Notes: a model not told the origin generated them from the sequence alone. A stretch of 64,000 bases of DNA from Desulfobotulus mexicanus (GCF_006175995.1 NZ_VDMB01000001.1:291069-355068); one strand, 5' to 3'; shown: positions 35,778-45,124, counted from the first letter of the stretch. Program-made: numbers and translations.

Positions 35778-37967
35778 ATGAAGAAACCTGTTATATTCAA
35801 TGATCCTGAACAGATGGTGGATTTCATCATTGAGAATGTGGGAAAAAAACTGGTGTTCGGGACACAGCTGGGTCTTGGAAAACCCAATAATATCCTCAAT
35901 GCGGTGTACAGGCGCGTCCAGAAAGACCAGAGCATCAGTCTGCATATCATTACGGGTCTTTCCCTGGAGCCCCCCGTACCGGGAAGCGAGCTGGAACGTC
36001 GTTTTCTCGGTCCCCTTGTGGAAAGGGTATGGGGTGGCTATGTGGAACTGGATTATGCAAGGGACATGCGCCTTAAGAAGCTGCCGCCCAATGTGACCAT
36101 CAGCGAGTTTTTCTATAAGGCCGGGGCATTCATGAATAATGCCCATATGCAGCAGAACTACATCAACAGTAATTACACCCATGCGGCCCGTGACGTGAAC
36201 CTCAACGGCATGAATGTGGCGGGAGCCCTTCTGGGCAAAAAAGAGATCAATGGGCAGCTCAAGTACTCTGTGGGATGTAATGCGGATACGGCCATTGATG
36301 CAGTAGATATCATGAAGGCTAAATGCGAGAAGGGTTTCAAAGGGATAGCCATTGGTGAGATTAATAATAATCTCCCCTTCATGTTCGGTGATGCCGTTAC
36401 GGAGCCTGAAGTTTTTGATGCTATCCTGGAAAGCCCCCAGAGCGATTACAGGCTTTTTGGAGCGCCCAAGGAATCCATCAATACAATTGATTACTGCATC
36501 GGCCTGCATGCCAGTGCCCTGATTCCTGATGATGGCACCCTGCAGATAGGTATCGGCTCCCTGGGTGATGCCATTACCTATGGACTCACCGTGCGCCACA
36601 AGCATAATGATCAGTACAAGAAGCTGCTGAACGAAGCAGGGATCATGGACAAGTACAAGGACATGATTGATACTTGGGGTGGAACAGATCCCTTTAAAAA
36701 AGGTCTTTACGGATCCACCGAAATGCTGGTGGACACCTTTGTGGACCTTTATAAGGAAGGCATCATGAACCGCAGGGTCTATGATGATATCCGAATTCAG
36801 AGGGTGGTCAATGCCGGTCTCTTTACCGATGACAGAAATGTAACTCCTGAAGGCTTCCGTCAGATTATTGTGGATGGCGGTGTGCACCGGGTACTCACGG
36901 AAAAGGATGTGACTTTCCTTAAGCGATTCGGTGTTCTGAAGGAGAGTGTTGTCTATCAGGATGGTAAGCTGGTGGATGGTGGCACTACCGTGTCTGCTGA
37001 TATGGGAGATGTGGAAAACCTTAAGGTTGTTGCCGGAACCATGCTGGGGGATAAGCTTAAGGAGGGTTACTGGGCCCATGCGGGTTTCTATCTCGGGCCC
37101 CTGAAGCTTTATGAGACACTCAATGCAATGAGTGACGAAGAGAGGGCGCTGATTAACATGACCAGCGTACTCAATGTAAACCAGCTTTATTCAAACAATA
37201 AGTACGGCAGCCTTGAGCTGAGGGTGTTGCAGCGTAAAAACGCCCGTTTCATCAATGCGGGTCTTATGGTGACCCTGTCCGGCATGGTTGTTTCGGACAG
37301 CCTGGACAACCTGAAGGTGGTTTCCGGTATCGGTGGTCAGTATAACTTTGTGGCCATGGCCCATGCCCTTGCGGATGCCAGGGGTGCCCTTATGATCCGG
37401 GCCACCCGCGGGGAAGGTCCGAAAACAGTTTCCAATGTTGTTTTCAATTACGGTCACTGCTCCGTACCCCGTCACCTGAGGGATATTATTATTACGGAAT
37501 ATGGTATTGCGGATCTCAGGGGGCAGTCCGATAAGAATGTTATCAAGCAGCTTTTGAATGTGGCTGATTCCCGTTTCCAGGAAGGTCTGCTGGAAAAAGC
37601 CAAGCAGGCGGGCAAGATTGAGGCGGATTACAAAATTCCCGATGCTTTCCGGAATAATTATCCTGAAAAGCTGGAGAAAGTAATTGCGCCATATAAAAAG
37701 GACGGCCTGTTCGGACCCTTCCCCTTTGGTACTGTCTTTACGGACGAGGAAATTGCCATCGGCAAGGCTTTGAGAACATTTAAGACCAAGGCGGAGATCA
37801 GCAAGTTTGCCGCAGCCAAGGGTGTTATCGGTCAGTTTATGGCATCTGTTCCTGAATCGGCAAAGCCCTATCTCAAGCGGATGGACCTTGAAAACCCTGC
37901 AAACTTTAAAGAAAAAGCCATGCAGAAGGTTGTTCTCTGTGCCCTGAAGGATACGGGCGCAATCTAA
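35778..37967 (+). CDS. Large acetyl-CoA hydrolase/transferase family protein
   Basis: A 729-residue member of the CoA-transferase superfamily, with an extra region of about 250 residues compared with the 449-residue protein next door. Blocks include KLVFGTQLGLGKPNNILNAVY near residue 24, LQIGIGSLGDAITYGLTVRH near 255, VSGIGGQYNFVAMAH near 520, and IITEYGIADLRGQSD near 570 with the conserved Glu. It is expected to hydrolyse acetyl-CoA or exchange CoA with acetate. GGGGGGAAGT precedes the ATG. A strong sigma70 promoter and a terminator bracket it, so it is a single-gene unit. Confidence 0.88.
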   Translation: MKKPVIFNDPEQMVDFIIENVGKKLVFGTQLGLGKPNNILNAVYRRVQKDQSISLHIITGLSLEPPVPGSELERRFLGPLVERVWGGYVELDYARDMRLKKLPPNVTISEFFYKAGAFMNNAHMQQNYINSNYTHAARDVNLNGMNVAGALLGKKEINGQLKYSVGCNADTAIDAVDIMKAKCEKGFKGIAIGEINNNLPFMFGDAVTEPEVFDAILESPQSDYRLFGAPKESINTIDYCIGLHASALIPDDGTLQIGIGSLGDAITYGLTVRHKHNDQYKKLLNEAGIMDKYKDMIDTWGGTDPFKKGLYGSTEMLVDTFVDLYKEGIMNRRVYDDIRIQRVVNAGLFTDDRNVTPEGFRQIIVDGGVHRVLTEKDVTFLKRFGVLKESVVYQDGKLVDGGTTVSADMGDVENLKVVAGTMLGDKLKEGYWAHAGFYLGPLKLYETLNAMSDEERALINMTSVLNVNQLYSNNKYGSLELRVLQRKNARFINAGLMVTLSGMVVSDSLDNLKVVSGIGGQYNFVAMAHALADARGALMIRATRGEGPKTVSNVVFNYGHCSVPRHLRDIIITEYGIADLRGQSDKNVIKQLLNVADSRFQEGLLEKAKQAGKIEADYKIPDAFRNNYPEKLEKVIAPYKKDGLFGPFPFGTVFTDEEIAIGKALRTFKTKAEISKFAAAKGVIGQFMASVPESAKPYLKRMDLENPANFKEKAMQKVVLCALKDTGAI

Positions 37968-37994
37968 GGAATTCAGTTTTTTTACTCTATATAT

Positions 37995-38034
37995 AAAGCC
38001 GGTTTTTCCAGAAGGGAAAACCGGCTTTATGGTT
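37995..38034 (+). terminator. Intrinsic terminator after the acetyl-CoA hydrolase gene
   Basis: AAAGCCGGTTTT pairs with AAAACCGGCTTT around a 10-nt loop, 27 nt after the stop codon. The structure is symmetrical and may work on both strands. Confidence 0.75.
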
Positions 38035-38043
38035 TGGTCGGAA

Positions 38044-38392
38044 GTAATTGTTCAGCACAATTTTCTAAGTATCATACTTGGCAGACAGATGGACAGGCAC
38101 CCAAGCTATTTGCTCGTGACGCAATCTTCTTCGGGAGCTTCTTGCCCTGTGCTGAATCGCCAAAACTTGTCGGCACAGGCAGAATGAACATTTTTATTTC
38201 CATATCAAACTTAAGTACGCTGCCTTTTGTGCCGACTTCAGACAGTTGGCGATTCTTTACGCACAGGCCTTTAAAGCTCTGATCCGAAACGATTGCAACG
38301 TCACTTGCAAATAGCCATGGAGCCTTGCAATAGTACGAAGCTGCTGAAATTACAATGCTGGTATTGCTGAATAAAATATGCTGAGCAGTTAG
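38044..38392 (+). repeat. Dispersed palindromic element, copy 6 (forward, variant stems)
   Basis: Full copy between convergent genes, without nested insert. Terminal repeats are gtaattgttcagcac and atgctgagcagttag. Both central stems have changed sequence on both strands while keeping pairing: AATCGCCAA with TTGGCGATT instead of AAGCGGCAAA with TTTGCCGCTT, and GTCGGCACA with TGTGCCGAC instead of CCGCCACA with TGTGGCGG. Confidence 0.92.
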
Positions 38393-38408
38393 GACAGGAT
38401 TTTAAAAA

Positions 38409-39668
38409 TCACGGATTCAGCCTGCTTTCCTGAAAGGTGAGGGTGGTAAAAAGATCCTCTATGGTTTCTCCCCTGCGTATGCGGGAGATGCCTCCGTCTT
38501 CATGGAAGAGCAGTTCCTGGGGCCTAAGCTGGCCGTTGTAGTTGAAACCCATGGCATGGCCGTGGGCACCGGTGTCATGGATGACGAGAAGGTCTCCTTC
38601 CTCCACCGGGGGCAGGGGCCTCTGGACTGCAAACTTGTCGTTGTTTTCACAGAGGGCACCTACCACGTCCACGGGCTGATCTGTCGGGCTGCTGTCTTTT
38701 CCCAGAACATCGATATGGTGGTAGGCATCATACATCCCCGGTCGCATGAGCGAAGACATGCAGGCATCTACGCCAACATAGCTGCGGTAGGTCTCCTTGT
38801 GATTGATGGCCCGGGTCACCAGCACGCCATGGGGACCGGTCATAAAACGGCCGGACTCCATGAAAAGGGCGGGCATGTATCCCCGTTTTTCTTCAAAATC
38901 TTTGAAAAGGGCTGTGACTTCTTTTCCCATGGCTTCCAGGTCCAGCGGTGAATCCTCCGGTCTGTAGGGAATGCCAAGCCCGCCTCCGATATTGAGGAAA
39001 TCAAATCGTATGCCCAGGGCATCTTCCGTATCTGCCGCAAGGGTGAGGAGCATGCGTGCTGTTTCCACCATATAGGTATAATTTCTCTCATTGGATACCA
39101 CCATGGTGTGCATGCCAAAGCGGGTGGCTCCCCTTTCCATGGCAGCCCTGTAGGCGGGAATCACCTGTTCGTGGGTGATGCCGTATTTGGCTTCCACGGG
39201 ATTACCGATGATGGCATTTCCTGTGCGTCTGGGACCGGGGTTGTAACGGAAGCAGATGGTTTCAGGCATCACGGGAACCTTGGGAATGAGACTGATGTCA
39301 TCAAGGTTGAGAATGCAGCCCCCGTTTTCAAGGGCCATGTCAAAATCTTCCTGTGATGTGTTGTTGGATGTGAACAGGATGTCCTGCTGGCCTGCACCGA
39401 TCTTCCTTGCCAGGGTCAGTTCGGCTCTGGAGCTGCAGTCAAAGCCAAATCCCATGGATTGCATGAGTTTGAGGATGGAGGGATTGGGCAGGGCCTTGAC
39501 GGCATAATATTCCCTGAAACCCGGAATCCCGCTGAAATGTTTTTTCAGCTTTGCACCGGTTTCCAGAATGCCCTTTTCGTCATAAATGTGAAAAGGGGTG
39601 CCAAAGTGGGCTGCAATTTCAGGCAGCCGGGGAAAAAGACGGTCTTTGAACTCTCCGGACATGGGCAT
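38409..39668 (-). CDS. lysA: Diaminopimelate decarboxylase
   Basis: PLP enzyme that converts meso-diaminopimelate to L-lysine, the last step of the DAP pathway. The PLP lysine lies in YYAVKALPNP near residue 58. The phosphate-binding glycine loop is LNIGGGLGIPY near 225, the later substrate loop contains ESGRFMTGPHG, and CENNDKF has the family Cys that acts across the dimer interface. At 419 residues the length is typical. AAGGAG lies nine bases before the ATG at 39668. Repeat copy 7 lies immediately upstream (72 nt from the start). Confidence 0.93.
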   Translation of the reverse strand: MPMSGEFKDRLFPRLPEIAAHFGTPFHIYDEKGILETGAKLKKHFSGIPGFREYYAVKALPNPSILKLMQSMGFGFDCSSRAELTLARKIGAGQQDILFTSNNTSQEDFDMALENGGCILNLDDISLIPKVPVMPETICFRYNPGPRRTGNAIIGNPVEAKYGITHEQVIPAYRAAMERGATRFGMHTMVVSNERNYTYMVETARMLLTLAADTEDALGIRFDFLNIGGGLGIPYRPEDSPLDLEAMGKEVTALFKDFEEKRGYMPALFMESGRFMTGPHGVLVTRAINHKETYRSYVGVDACMSSLMRPGMYDAYHHIDVLGKDSSPTDQPVDVVGALCENNDKFAVQRPLPPVEEGDLLVIHDTGAHGHAMGFNYNGQLRPQELLFHEDGGISRIRRGETIEDLFTTLTFQESRLNP

Positions 39669-39740
39669 GGGAAGGGGCTCCTTTCAGATCGCTGTGACAG
39701 AGGGGCTCTTTTATTTCAAAAGTGCTTTATATGTTTTTTA

Positions 39741-40151
39741 GTAATTATTCAGAACGGTTTATTCCAAACTGCCAATGCTGTAATTGCAGCAGCTTCGTAC
39801 TATTGCAAGGCTCCATGGCTATTTGCAAGTGACATTGCAATCGTTTCGGATCAGAGCTTTGTCCGGCACTCAAGCCAGAAACCCAGAGCCTGCGATGAAA
39901 ACAATGGGCTTTTGCAAGCTTGAGTGCCGGAGTGCTAATAAAAGCGGCAAGCTGTCTGAGCCGCCACAAAGGCAGCGTGCTTAAGCCTGCTATGGCAATC
40001 AAAAAGCTTATTCTGCCTGTGGCGGGGAGTTTTTGCCGCTTCCGCACAGGGCAAGAAGCTCCCGAATAAGATTGCGTCATGGGCAAATAGCCTGGGGCCT
40101 GTGCATCTGTCTTGCAGCTATGGTACTTAGAAAACTACGCTGAACAGTTAC
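39741..40151 (-). repeat. Dispersed palindromic element, copy 7 (reverse, with nested insert)
   Basis: Full copy filling most of the 488-bp gap between the Lrp-type gene and lysA, both transcribed leftwards. Ends are gtaattattcagaac and gctgaacagttac. Relative to transcription it has the same orientation as copies 1, 2, 3 and 8. Confidence 0.93.
39863..39930. repeat. Nested 68-bp inverted-repeat insert D
   Basis: Ends ccggcactcaagcc and gcttgagtgccgg, followed by agtgctaata. Its interior aligns with insert B read in reverse (shared blocks aaaccca.agcc and aggcttttgca-like ends). Confidence 0.88.
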
Positions 40152-40156
40152 CTTTT

Positions 40157-40642
40157 TTATACTGTGCTGCTGCGGGTTTCAGGGCTGATGGCATCCAGCG
40201 GAATTGTGGCGCTTTCCTTGTGGGTGGCCAGGGCAATCCGCGTATTGACCCTTGCAATGCCCGGAAGGCCTGCAATCTGTTTTTGAATCGTATGGTGAAG
40301 TTCTGCAACACAGGAGCTGCGCATTTTCACAAGAAAGACATCATCTCCGGAGACAAAATGTACCTCCTGGGTGTCGGGAAGGGCTGTCAGTGCCGCAGCC
40401 ACATCCTCATATGCTTCCGGTCGGACAAGGGAGATCTGTAAAAAGGCCACCAGATTCCGGTGCAGTTTTTCAGGGTTCAGACGGACTTCATAGCCGTCTA
40501 TGATACCCTGTTTTTCCAGTTTCCGGATACGTTCCAGTACTGCTGAGGGAGCAAGGCCCACCTGCCGGGCCACTTCCACATTGGGAATCCTGGCCTTTTC
40601 CTGAAGTATTTTCAGAATCTGCAGACTGATATCATCGATCAT
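40157..40642 (-). CDS. Lrp/AsnC-family transcriptional regulator
   Basis: A 161-residue regulator. The N-terminal helix-turn-helix (LQILKILQEKARIPNVEVARQVG, then SAVLERIRKLEKQGIIDGY) is followed by the alpha-beta RAM/AsnC ligand-binding domain (residues 65-145) with the VHFVSGDDVFLVKMR strand pair. It binds DNA as an oligomer and usually responds to an amino acid. Earlier in-frame starts exist at 40723 (ATG) and 40732 (TTG), but the family begins at MIDD. It is upstream of lysA on the same strand, so regulating lysine synthesis is possible but unproven. Confidence 0.88.
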   Translation of the reverse strand: MIDDISLQILKILQEKARIPNVEVARQVGLAPSAVLERIRKLEKQGIIDGYEVRLNPEKLHRNLVAFLQISLVRPEAYEDVAAALTALPDTQEVHFVSGDDVFLVKMRSSCVAELHHTIQKQIAGLPGIARVNTRIALATHKESATIPLDAISPETRSSTV

Positions 40643-40759
40643 GCTGTTTTTCTTTCTTGCTTTCTCGGGATACGGCCCTTGATCAGGGCCATTTTTAAGG
40701 GCATGGTATTCCTGTTTTGCCATCTTGGTCAAGAATAAAATTATCAGAATTCTATTTTA

Positions 40760-42211
40760 TTATGAATAATCTTCTGGGAAGAGTCTGTTCCACTCGTCTT
40801 TATTCTGATTCTCACCGTAAACACGGAGGCGATGCCGGGCCATGGACGTGAGAACATCCACATTGATATCCACGTAATCAAAAACCCTTGCGGTTTTTTT
40901 TTCGTCCGAAGGTCTAAGGATTCGGCCGAGGTATTGCAGGAGACGACCGGAAAAACGGATGGGCGTGGCGAGAAACAGGGTGGAGAGATCTCTGCAGTCA
41001 AAACCCTCACCAATGAGCTGGCCTGTGGCCACCAGCACCTGTACTTCACCTGCATCCAGGTCCTCCATGACTTCTTTTCTTTCCGCCGCCTTGAGATCTC
41101 CGGTGAGCAGGGATGCCTGGATTTTATGGCCATAACGGAGCAGGCCGTGGAGAATTTCACAATGCTGACGTCTGTCGGAGAGAACCAGCATCACACCATC
41201 TCCGTGTATGCGGCACTGCCGGGCCACATCTTCGGCAATGAGATGGTTTCTGTCTTTGTCCGTGATGAGTTCCTTCATCATTTTTGCGTAAGCTGTTACG
41301 GGGTCGTGGAAGGGTTTGAAATCCGTTTTCCGGAAATGGACCTCCGCTGCCAGAATATCCCCGTTCCGGACCAGCTTTCTGGAGTCTACAGCGTGATGAA
41401 CGTCGCCCAGATACCAGAAAATAAGCCGGGCCAGATTATCTCTTCGAAAAAGGGTGGCTGAGAGCCCAAGGCTGTAACGGGCGGGAAAGGCGGAAACGGC
41501 GTCTGTGAAGGTTTTTGAAGGTGTCCTGTGGCACTCGTCCACAATGATGTGGCCAATATGGGGGCTGATTTCTTCTTTATTTTTTACAAGGCTCTGGACG
41601 AGGGCCACGGTAATTTTTTCTCCGGTCCGGTTTTTTCCGCCGCCGATCATGCCTATAAGGTCTTTGGGAATGCCCAGAAACTGTTCAATGCGGGATGCCC
41701 ATTGCAGGGCCAGCTCCCGGGTGTGGACCACAATGAGGGCTGGTTGTTTCCTTGCGGCCACCAGAGCCAGAGCCATGACGGTTTTTCCTGCACCCGTAGG
41801 GGCATTGAGGGTGCCGAATTCTTTGGCAGCCATGGCAGAGACGGCCTGCTTCTGGAAATCTTTGAGGGTTCCTGTAAAATTAAATTCAACTTCCGGAAGG
41901 CAGAGGCGTTGGTCTTCCAGTTCCCAGGAGAGATTGTGGCTGCGGAGCATCAGCATAAGACTTCGGGTAAATCCCCTTGGGATACGAAGGGAGCCTTCTT
42001 TTTCTTCGGTATAAAAAAAAAGGTGTTTTGCAGTGTTGCCGTTCCATCTTCCCATGCGCTGATTTTCCAGCCATTTCGGGTTTTCCATGCGGAGTGTCCG
42101 GCACAGATCTTCTTTCAGTTGCTCCGGCAGGCGGAGTACCTCAAGGTCCCGGCTCAGCCGGAGTATAGGGAGGGAATTGGTATTCCCGGTTGAAAAGGAT
42201 GTGGTCTGCAT
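40760..42211 (-). CDS. Superfamily 2 DEAD/DEAH-box helicase
   Basis: A 483-residue helicase. Motif I is NAPTGAGKTVMAL near residue 135, motif II DECHR near 220, motif III LSATLFR near 252, and the C-terminal motif VI region reads QYLGRILRPS near 435. The family resembles ERCC3/XPB-like or restriction-type single-protein helicases rather than RecQ or UvrB. No nuclease domain or methylase partner is present next to it, so a repair or nucleic-acid remodelling role is as likely as a defence role. It is upstream of the Lrp gene on the same strand. Confidence 0.82.
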   Translation of the reverse strand: MQTTSFSTGNTNSLPILRLSRDLEVLRLPEQLKEDLCRTLRMENPKWLENQRMGRWNGNTAKHLFFYTEEKEGSLRIPRGFTRSLMLMLRSHNLSWELEDQRLCLPEVEFNFTGTLKDFQKQAVSAMAAKEFGTLNAPTGAGKTVMALALVAARKQPALIVVHTRELALQWASRIEQFLGIPKDLIGMIGGGKNRTGEKITVALVQSLVKNKEEISPHIGHIIVDECHRTPSKTFTDAVSAFPARYSLGLSATLFRRDNLARLIFWYLGDVHHAVDSRKLVRNGDILAAEVHFRKTDFKPFHDPVTAYAKMMKELITDKDRNHLIAEDVARQCRIHGDGVMLVLSDRRQHCEILHGLLRYGHKIQASLLTGDLKAAERKEVMEDLDAGEVQVLVATGQLIGEGFDCRDLSTLFLATPIRFSGRLLQYLGRILRPSDEKKTARVFDYVDINVDVLTSMARHRLRVYGENQNKDEWNRLFPEDYS

Positions 42212-42487
42212 GATAGAATAAAATTCTGCATTTGGAATTACAGGAGATGGTTCCTTGAGGGCACGGCTTTCCGCTATTCCGGTACAGAAGCCCCCGGTTG
42301 TTGTCGTAAGTCTGTCTTAGGACAGAGACCGCATGAAAACCAGCTTTTTTTGAATTTTTCAATACAATGACAGCAGAGGATCATTTTTTGTCCTGTATGC
42401 GGGTTCTGCTTTCAGTATTATTGTTTTGTATGTTGAATCATCCGTATGCATTTTTTGATGTATGTGTCTGAAAAAGGATGCCAGGGC

Positions 42488-43996
42488 ATGGGAAAAGAGG
42501 ATAAAAAAGAAACTATTCTTTTTGTTGATGATGAAATAAGTATTCTTGAAATTGCTCAGGAATTTTTTCAGCATAAAGGGTACCGGGTCTTTACGGCGGT
42601 GAATGGCGTTAAGGCCCTTGAAATCTTAGAAAAAGAACGTATTGGATGCTGTTTTACGGATATAAATATGCCGGAAATGGACGGACTTGAGCTGGCTGAA
42701 CATATCCGGCGCATGGATAATACACTGCCTGTTGTGGTCATGACTGGATACCCTTCTTTAGAAAATACCATCCGGACCTTAAAAAATGGTGTTGTGGATT
42801 TTCTGATCAAGCCTGTGAATCTCAATCAGATGGATCTTTGTGTAAAGCGGGTGCTGCGGGAACGCAGGCTTTTTGTGGAAAACCTTCTTCTGAAAGAGGA
42901 GGTGGCCCGCAAGGTTCAGCTGGAAAGTCTGAACAGGGATCTGGAAGCCCGTGTTTCGGAGCTGGGAATTCTGAACCGTATCATGGATGCCTTCACCCAT
43001 GTTCCGGAAAGCGGGGATGTGTTCCGCCGCCTGGTCGATATGGCCCGTGAGTTCTGTTTTGCAAGTGCTGCCTGGTTTTATGTGGTAAATGATCTTTTTC
43101 CTTTTCCCAGAGAAGTGGCTGCGGTTTCGGGAATGGTTCCGGGGGCAGGCGGTCCGGATTCCGGCCTGTCAATGCTGCTGCAGGATGTGGCATCGGACGG
43201 TCTTCCTTTTCTTTTGAAAAATAATCCCATGGATGGATCTCTGCCGGATAATGTGGGTTCTGCAATGGTTATTCCCCTCAAAATCAGGGAAAAAGTCTTT
43301 GGCCTTCTTTATGCGGTCAGGGAAAAATCCGGGGGTGCCTTTGTTGATAAGGATCTTTATTATGCCAGTGCCATGGCGGTGCATGCGGCCCATGCCATAG
43401 AAAACCTTGCATTGTATGAAAATATTTATGAAAATCTTTTTGCAACCCTCTATGCTTTTGTTTCTGCCATAGAAGCCAAGGATGCCTATACCCAGCAGCA
43501 TTCGAACCGGGTTGCCGATCTTTCCGTTCTTCTGGGCAGGGAGCTGGGGCTGGATGCGGAATCTCTGGATGTCCTGCTTTTTGCCGGTCGCCTGCATGAC
43601 ATTGGTAAAATTGGTGTGCGGGATGAGGTGCTGCTTAAACCTGGTCGCCTGAATGATGCTGAATATGAGGCCATCAAGGAGCATCCGGTTATTGGTGCGG
43701 GCATAGTGAGTAAACTCGGACTCTGGAACCGTGAGCAGGAAATTATTCTGTACCACCACGAGCGTTATGATGGCACTGGCTATCCCAAGGGGCTTTCCGG
43801 GAAGGAAATTCCTTTTTTGGCCCGTATTCTCAGTGTTGCGGATGCCTACGATGCCATGGCTTCGGATCGTGCCTACCGCAGACGTATGGCAGAAAAGGAT
43901 ATTTTTTCTGTGATGCAGGAAGTACGGGGAAAACAGTTTGACCCTGAAATACTGGATGTTTTTTTACGGCTGGGCCAGGATGGGCGGCTTGCATGA
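42488..43996 (+). CDS. Response regulator with GAF-like and HD-GYP domains (c-di-GMP phosphodiesterase)
   Basis: A 502-residue protein. Receiver domain about 8-125 with phospho-acceptor D58 (FTDINMPEMDG) and the Lys of FLIKPV; a short coiled coil near 140-165; a GAF-like segment about 170-320; and HD-GYP at about 330-500. The catalytic pair is H370-D371 in HDIGKIG, with the signature HHERYDGTGYPKG near 421-433, so cyclic-di-GMP hydrolysis is likely. AAAGGA precedes the ATG at 42488; longer in-frame starts are less likely. It is upstream of a PilZ (c-di-GMP receptor) gene and chemotaxis genes. Confidence 0.9.
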   Translation: MGKEDKKETILFVDDEISILEIAQEFFQHKGYRVFTAVNGVKALEILEKERIGCCFTDINMPEMDGLELAEHIRRMDNTLPVVVMTGYPSLENTIRTLKNGVVDFLIKPVNLNQMDLCVKRVLRERRLFVENLLLKEEVARKVQLESLNRDLEARVSELGILNRIMDAFTHVPESGDVFRRLVDMAREFCFASAAWFYVVNDLFPFPREVAAVSGMVPGAGGPDSGLSMLLQDVASDGLPFLLKNNPMDGSLPDNVGSAMVIPLKIREKVFGLLYAVREKSGGAFVDKDLYYASAMAVHAAHAIENLALYENIYENLFATLYAFVSAIEAKDAYTQQHSNRVADLSVLLGRELGLDAESLDVLLFAGRLHDIGKIGVRDEVLLKPGRLNDAEYEAIKEHPVIGAGIVSKLGLWNREQEIILYHHERYDGTGYPKGLSGKEIPFLARILSVADAYDAMASDRAYRRRMAEKDIFSVMQEVRGKQFDPEILDVFLRLGQDGRLA

Positions 43997-44119
43997 CAGA
44001 AGATGAACATCTGTGTTTTTTATGCAGGTCTTCAAAATAAATGTGTGAAAAAAATGAAAACAAGGTTTGATCTGCCTGAAAGTCATGACGGCGAATGATG
44101 TTTCCATGAAGGAGGCCAT

Positions 44120-44476
44120 ATGGTTGAAACAGTGGATGGTATGGGTGAAAGGCGACGGATGAAGCGGGTGGCCTTTGAGACCGAGGTGCGTCTTCATGTG
44201 GGGGAACATGAGATTCGTGTTGAGGGGAGTTCTCTGGACCTGAGCCAGAAGGGGGTTTTTGTTGCTACGGAAGTTCCTTTAAAAGAAGGAACGGAATGCC
44301 GTGTGGAGATCCAGCTTTCCGGTATGGAAGAGCCGATCCGTCTTTTCATGAAGGGTAAAATTGCACGCATTGTTAATAAGGGGGTGGGCGTAGAATTCTT
44401 TGAAATGGATCTGGAAACTTTTACCCATTTACGGAATGTGGTACTTTATAATAGTGATAATGGTGGTGGTTTATAA
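44120..44476 (+). CDS. PilZ-domain protein (c-di-GMP receptor)
   Basis: A 118-residue single-domain protein with the two c-di-GMP-binding motifs: the Arg-rich ERRRMKR near residue 10 and DLSQKGVFV near 40. It should bind c-di-GMP and change shape or partner binding. The ATG follows GAAGGAGG. Position after an HD-GYP gene and before cheX and cheY suggests control of flagellar behaviour, which is inference. Confidence 0.88.
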   Translation: MVETVDGMGERRRMKRVAFETEVRLHVGEHEIRVEGSSLDLSQKGVFVATEVPLKEGTECRVEIQLSGMEEPIRLFMKGKIARIVNKGVGVEFFEMDLETFTHLRNVVLYNSDNGGGL

Positions 44477-44615
44477 TGGATAAAATATGGATCACCGTCT
44501 TGTGGTTTTTTTGAGCATGGCATTTAAAGTATGAAGAACGACAGATTACAGTCAGGGCGTGTCAGAAACGTTATTTTATAATATACAGAAAAAATGTATC
44601 AGAGAGGAATCCTGC

Positions 44616-45077
44616 ATGGATGCAACACTGATCAATCCTTTTATCAACGCAACCATCAATGTGCTGGAAACCATGGCCTTTGTTAAATCAAAGCCGGGTA
44701 AGCCTTTTTTAAAAAAGGAAGATGTGGCCCGGGGAGATGTTACCGGGGTTATCGGACTGACCGGTGCTGCCAATGGCACCATAGCCGTTACCTTTGACGA
44801 AGGTTCTATTTTAAAGGTGGTTTCCAATATGTTCGGAGAACCCATGACGGAGCTTAACAGTGAGGTGGCCGATGCAGTGGGTGAGATTACCAATATGATA
44901 TCCGGTCAGGCCCGTCGGGAGCTGGAAGGGCTGGGCAAGGTTTTTGAAGCGGCAATTCCCTCTGTGGTCAGCGGTAAGAATCATACCATTACCCATTATA
45001 CGGATGGACCTAAGATTGCCATTCCCTTCACAACGGAGGGCGGACAGTTTACAATTGAAGTCTGTCTGGAAAAGTAA
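44616..45077 (+). CDS. cheX: CheX-type chemotaxis phosphatase
   Basis: A 153-residue CheX/CheC-like protein that dephosphorylates CheY-P. Family signs are the alternation of FINATINVLETMA (N-terminus), the phosphatase helix with the E-x2-N pattern in VADAVGEITNMISGQARREL near 87-106, and the beta-rich C-terminus. The frame extends upstream to 44559, but the AGAGAGGAA before the ATG at 44616 and the family N-terminus (MDATLINPF) favour that start. It is 47 bp upstream of cheY. Confidence 0.87.
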   Translation: MDATLINPFINATINVLETMAFVKSKPGKPFLKKEDVARGDVTGVIGLTGAANGTIAVTFDEGSILKVVSNMFGEPMTELNSEVADAVGEITNMISGQARRELEGLGKVFEAAIPSVVSGKNHTITHYTDGPKIAIPFTTEGGQFTIEVCLEK

Positions 45078-45124
45078 CTTCTCAATTTGGCTGCAAATAC
45101 TGCAAGAAAAGGAGCTTATTTCCC

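Noticed and set aside
17559-39930. Integron attC-like cassettes
   Set aside because: The nested hairpins have conserved ends and variable middles, but there are no GTTRRRY/RYYYAAC core sites, no cassette genes between them and no integrase.
7318-40151. CRISPR array
   Set aside because: Copies are kilobases apart and palindromic, with no regular short repeat-spacer pattern and no cas genes.
40760-42211. Part of a defence island
   Set aside because: The helicase stands alone between a regulator and signalling genes, with no nuclease, methylase or other defence partner.
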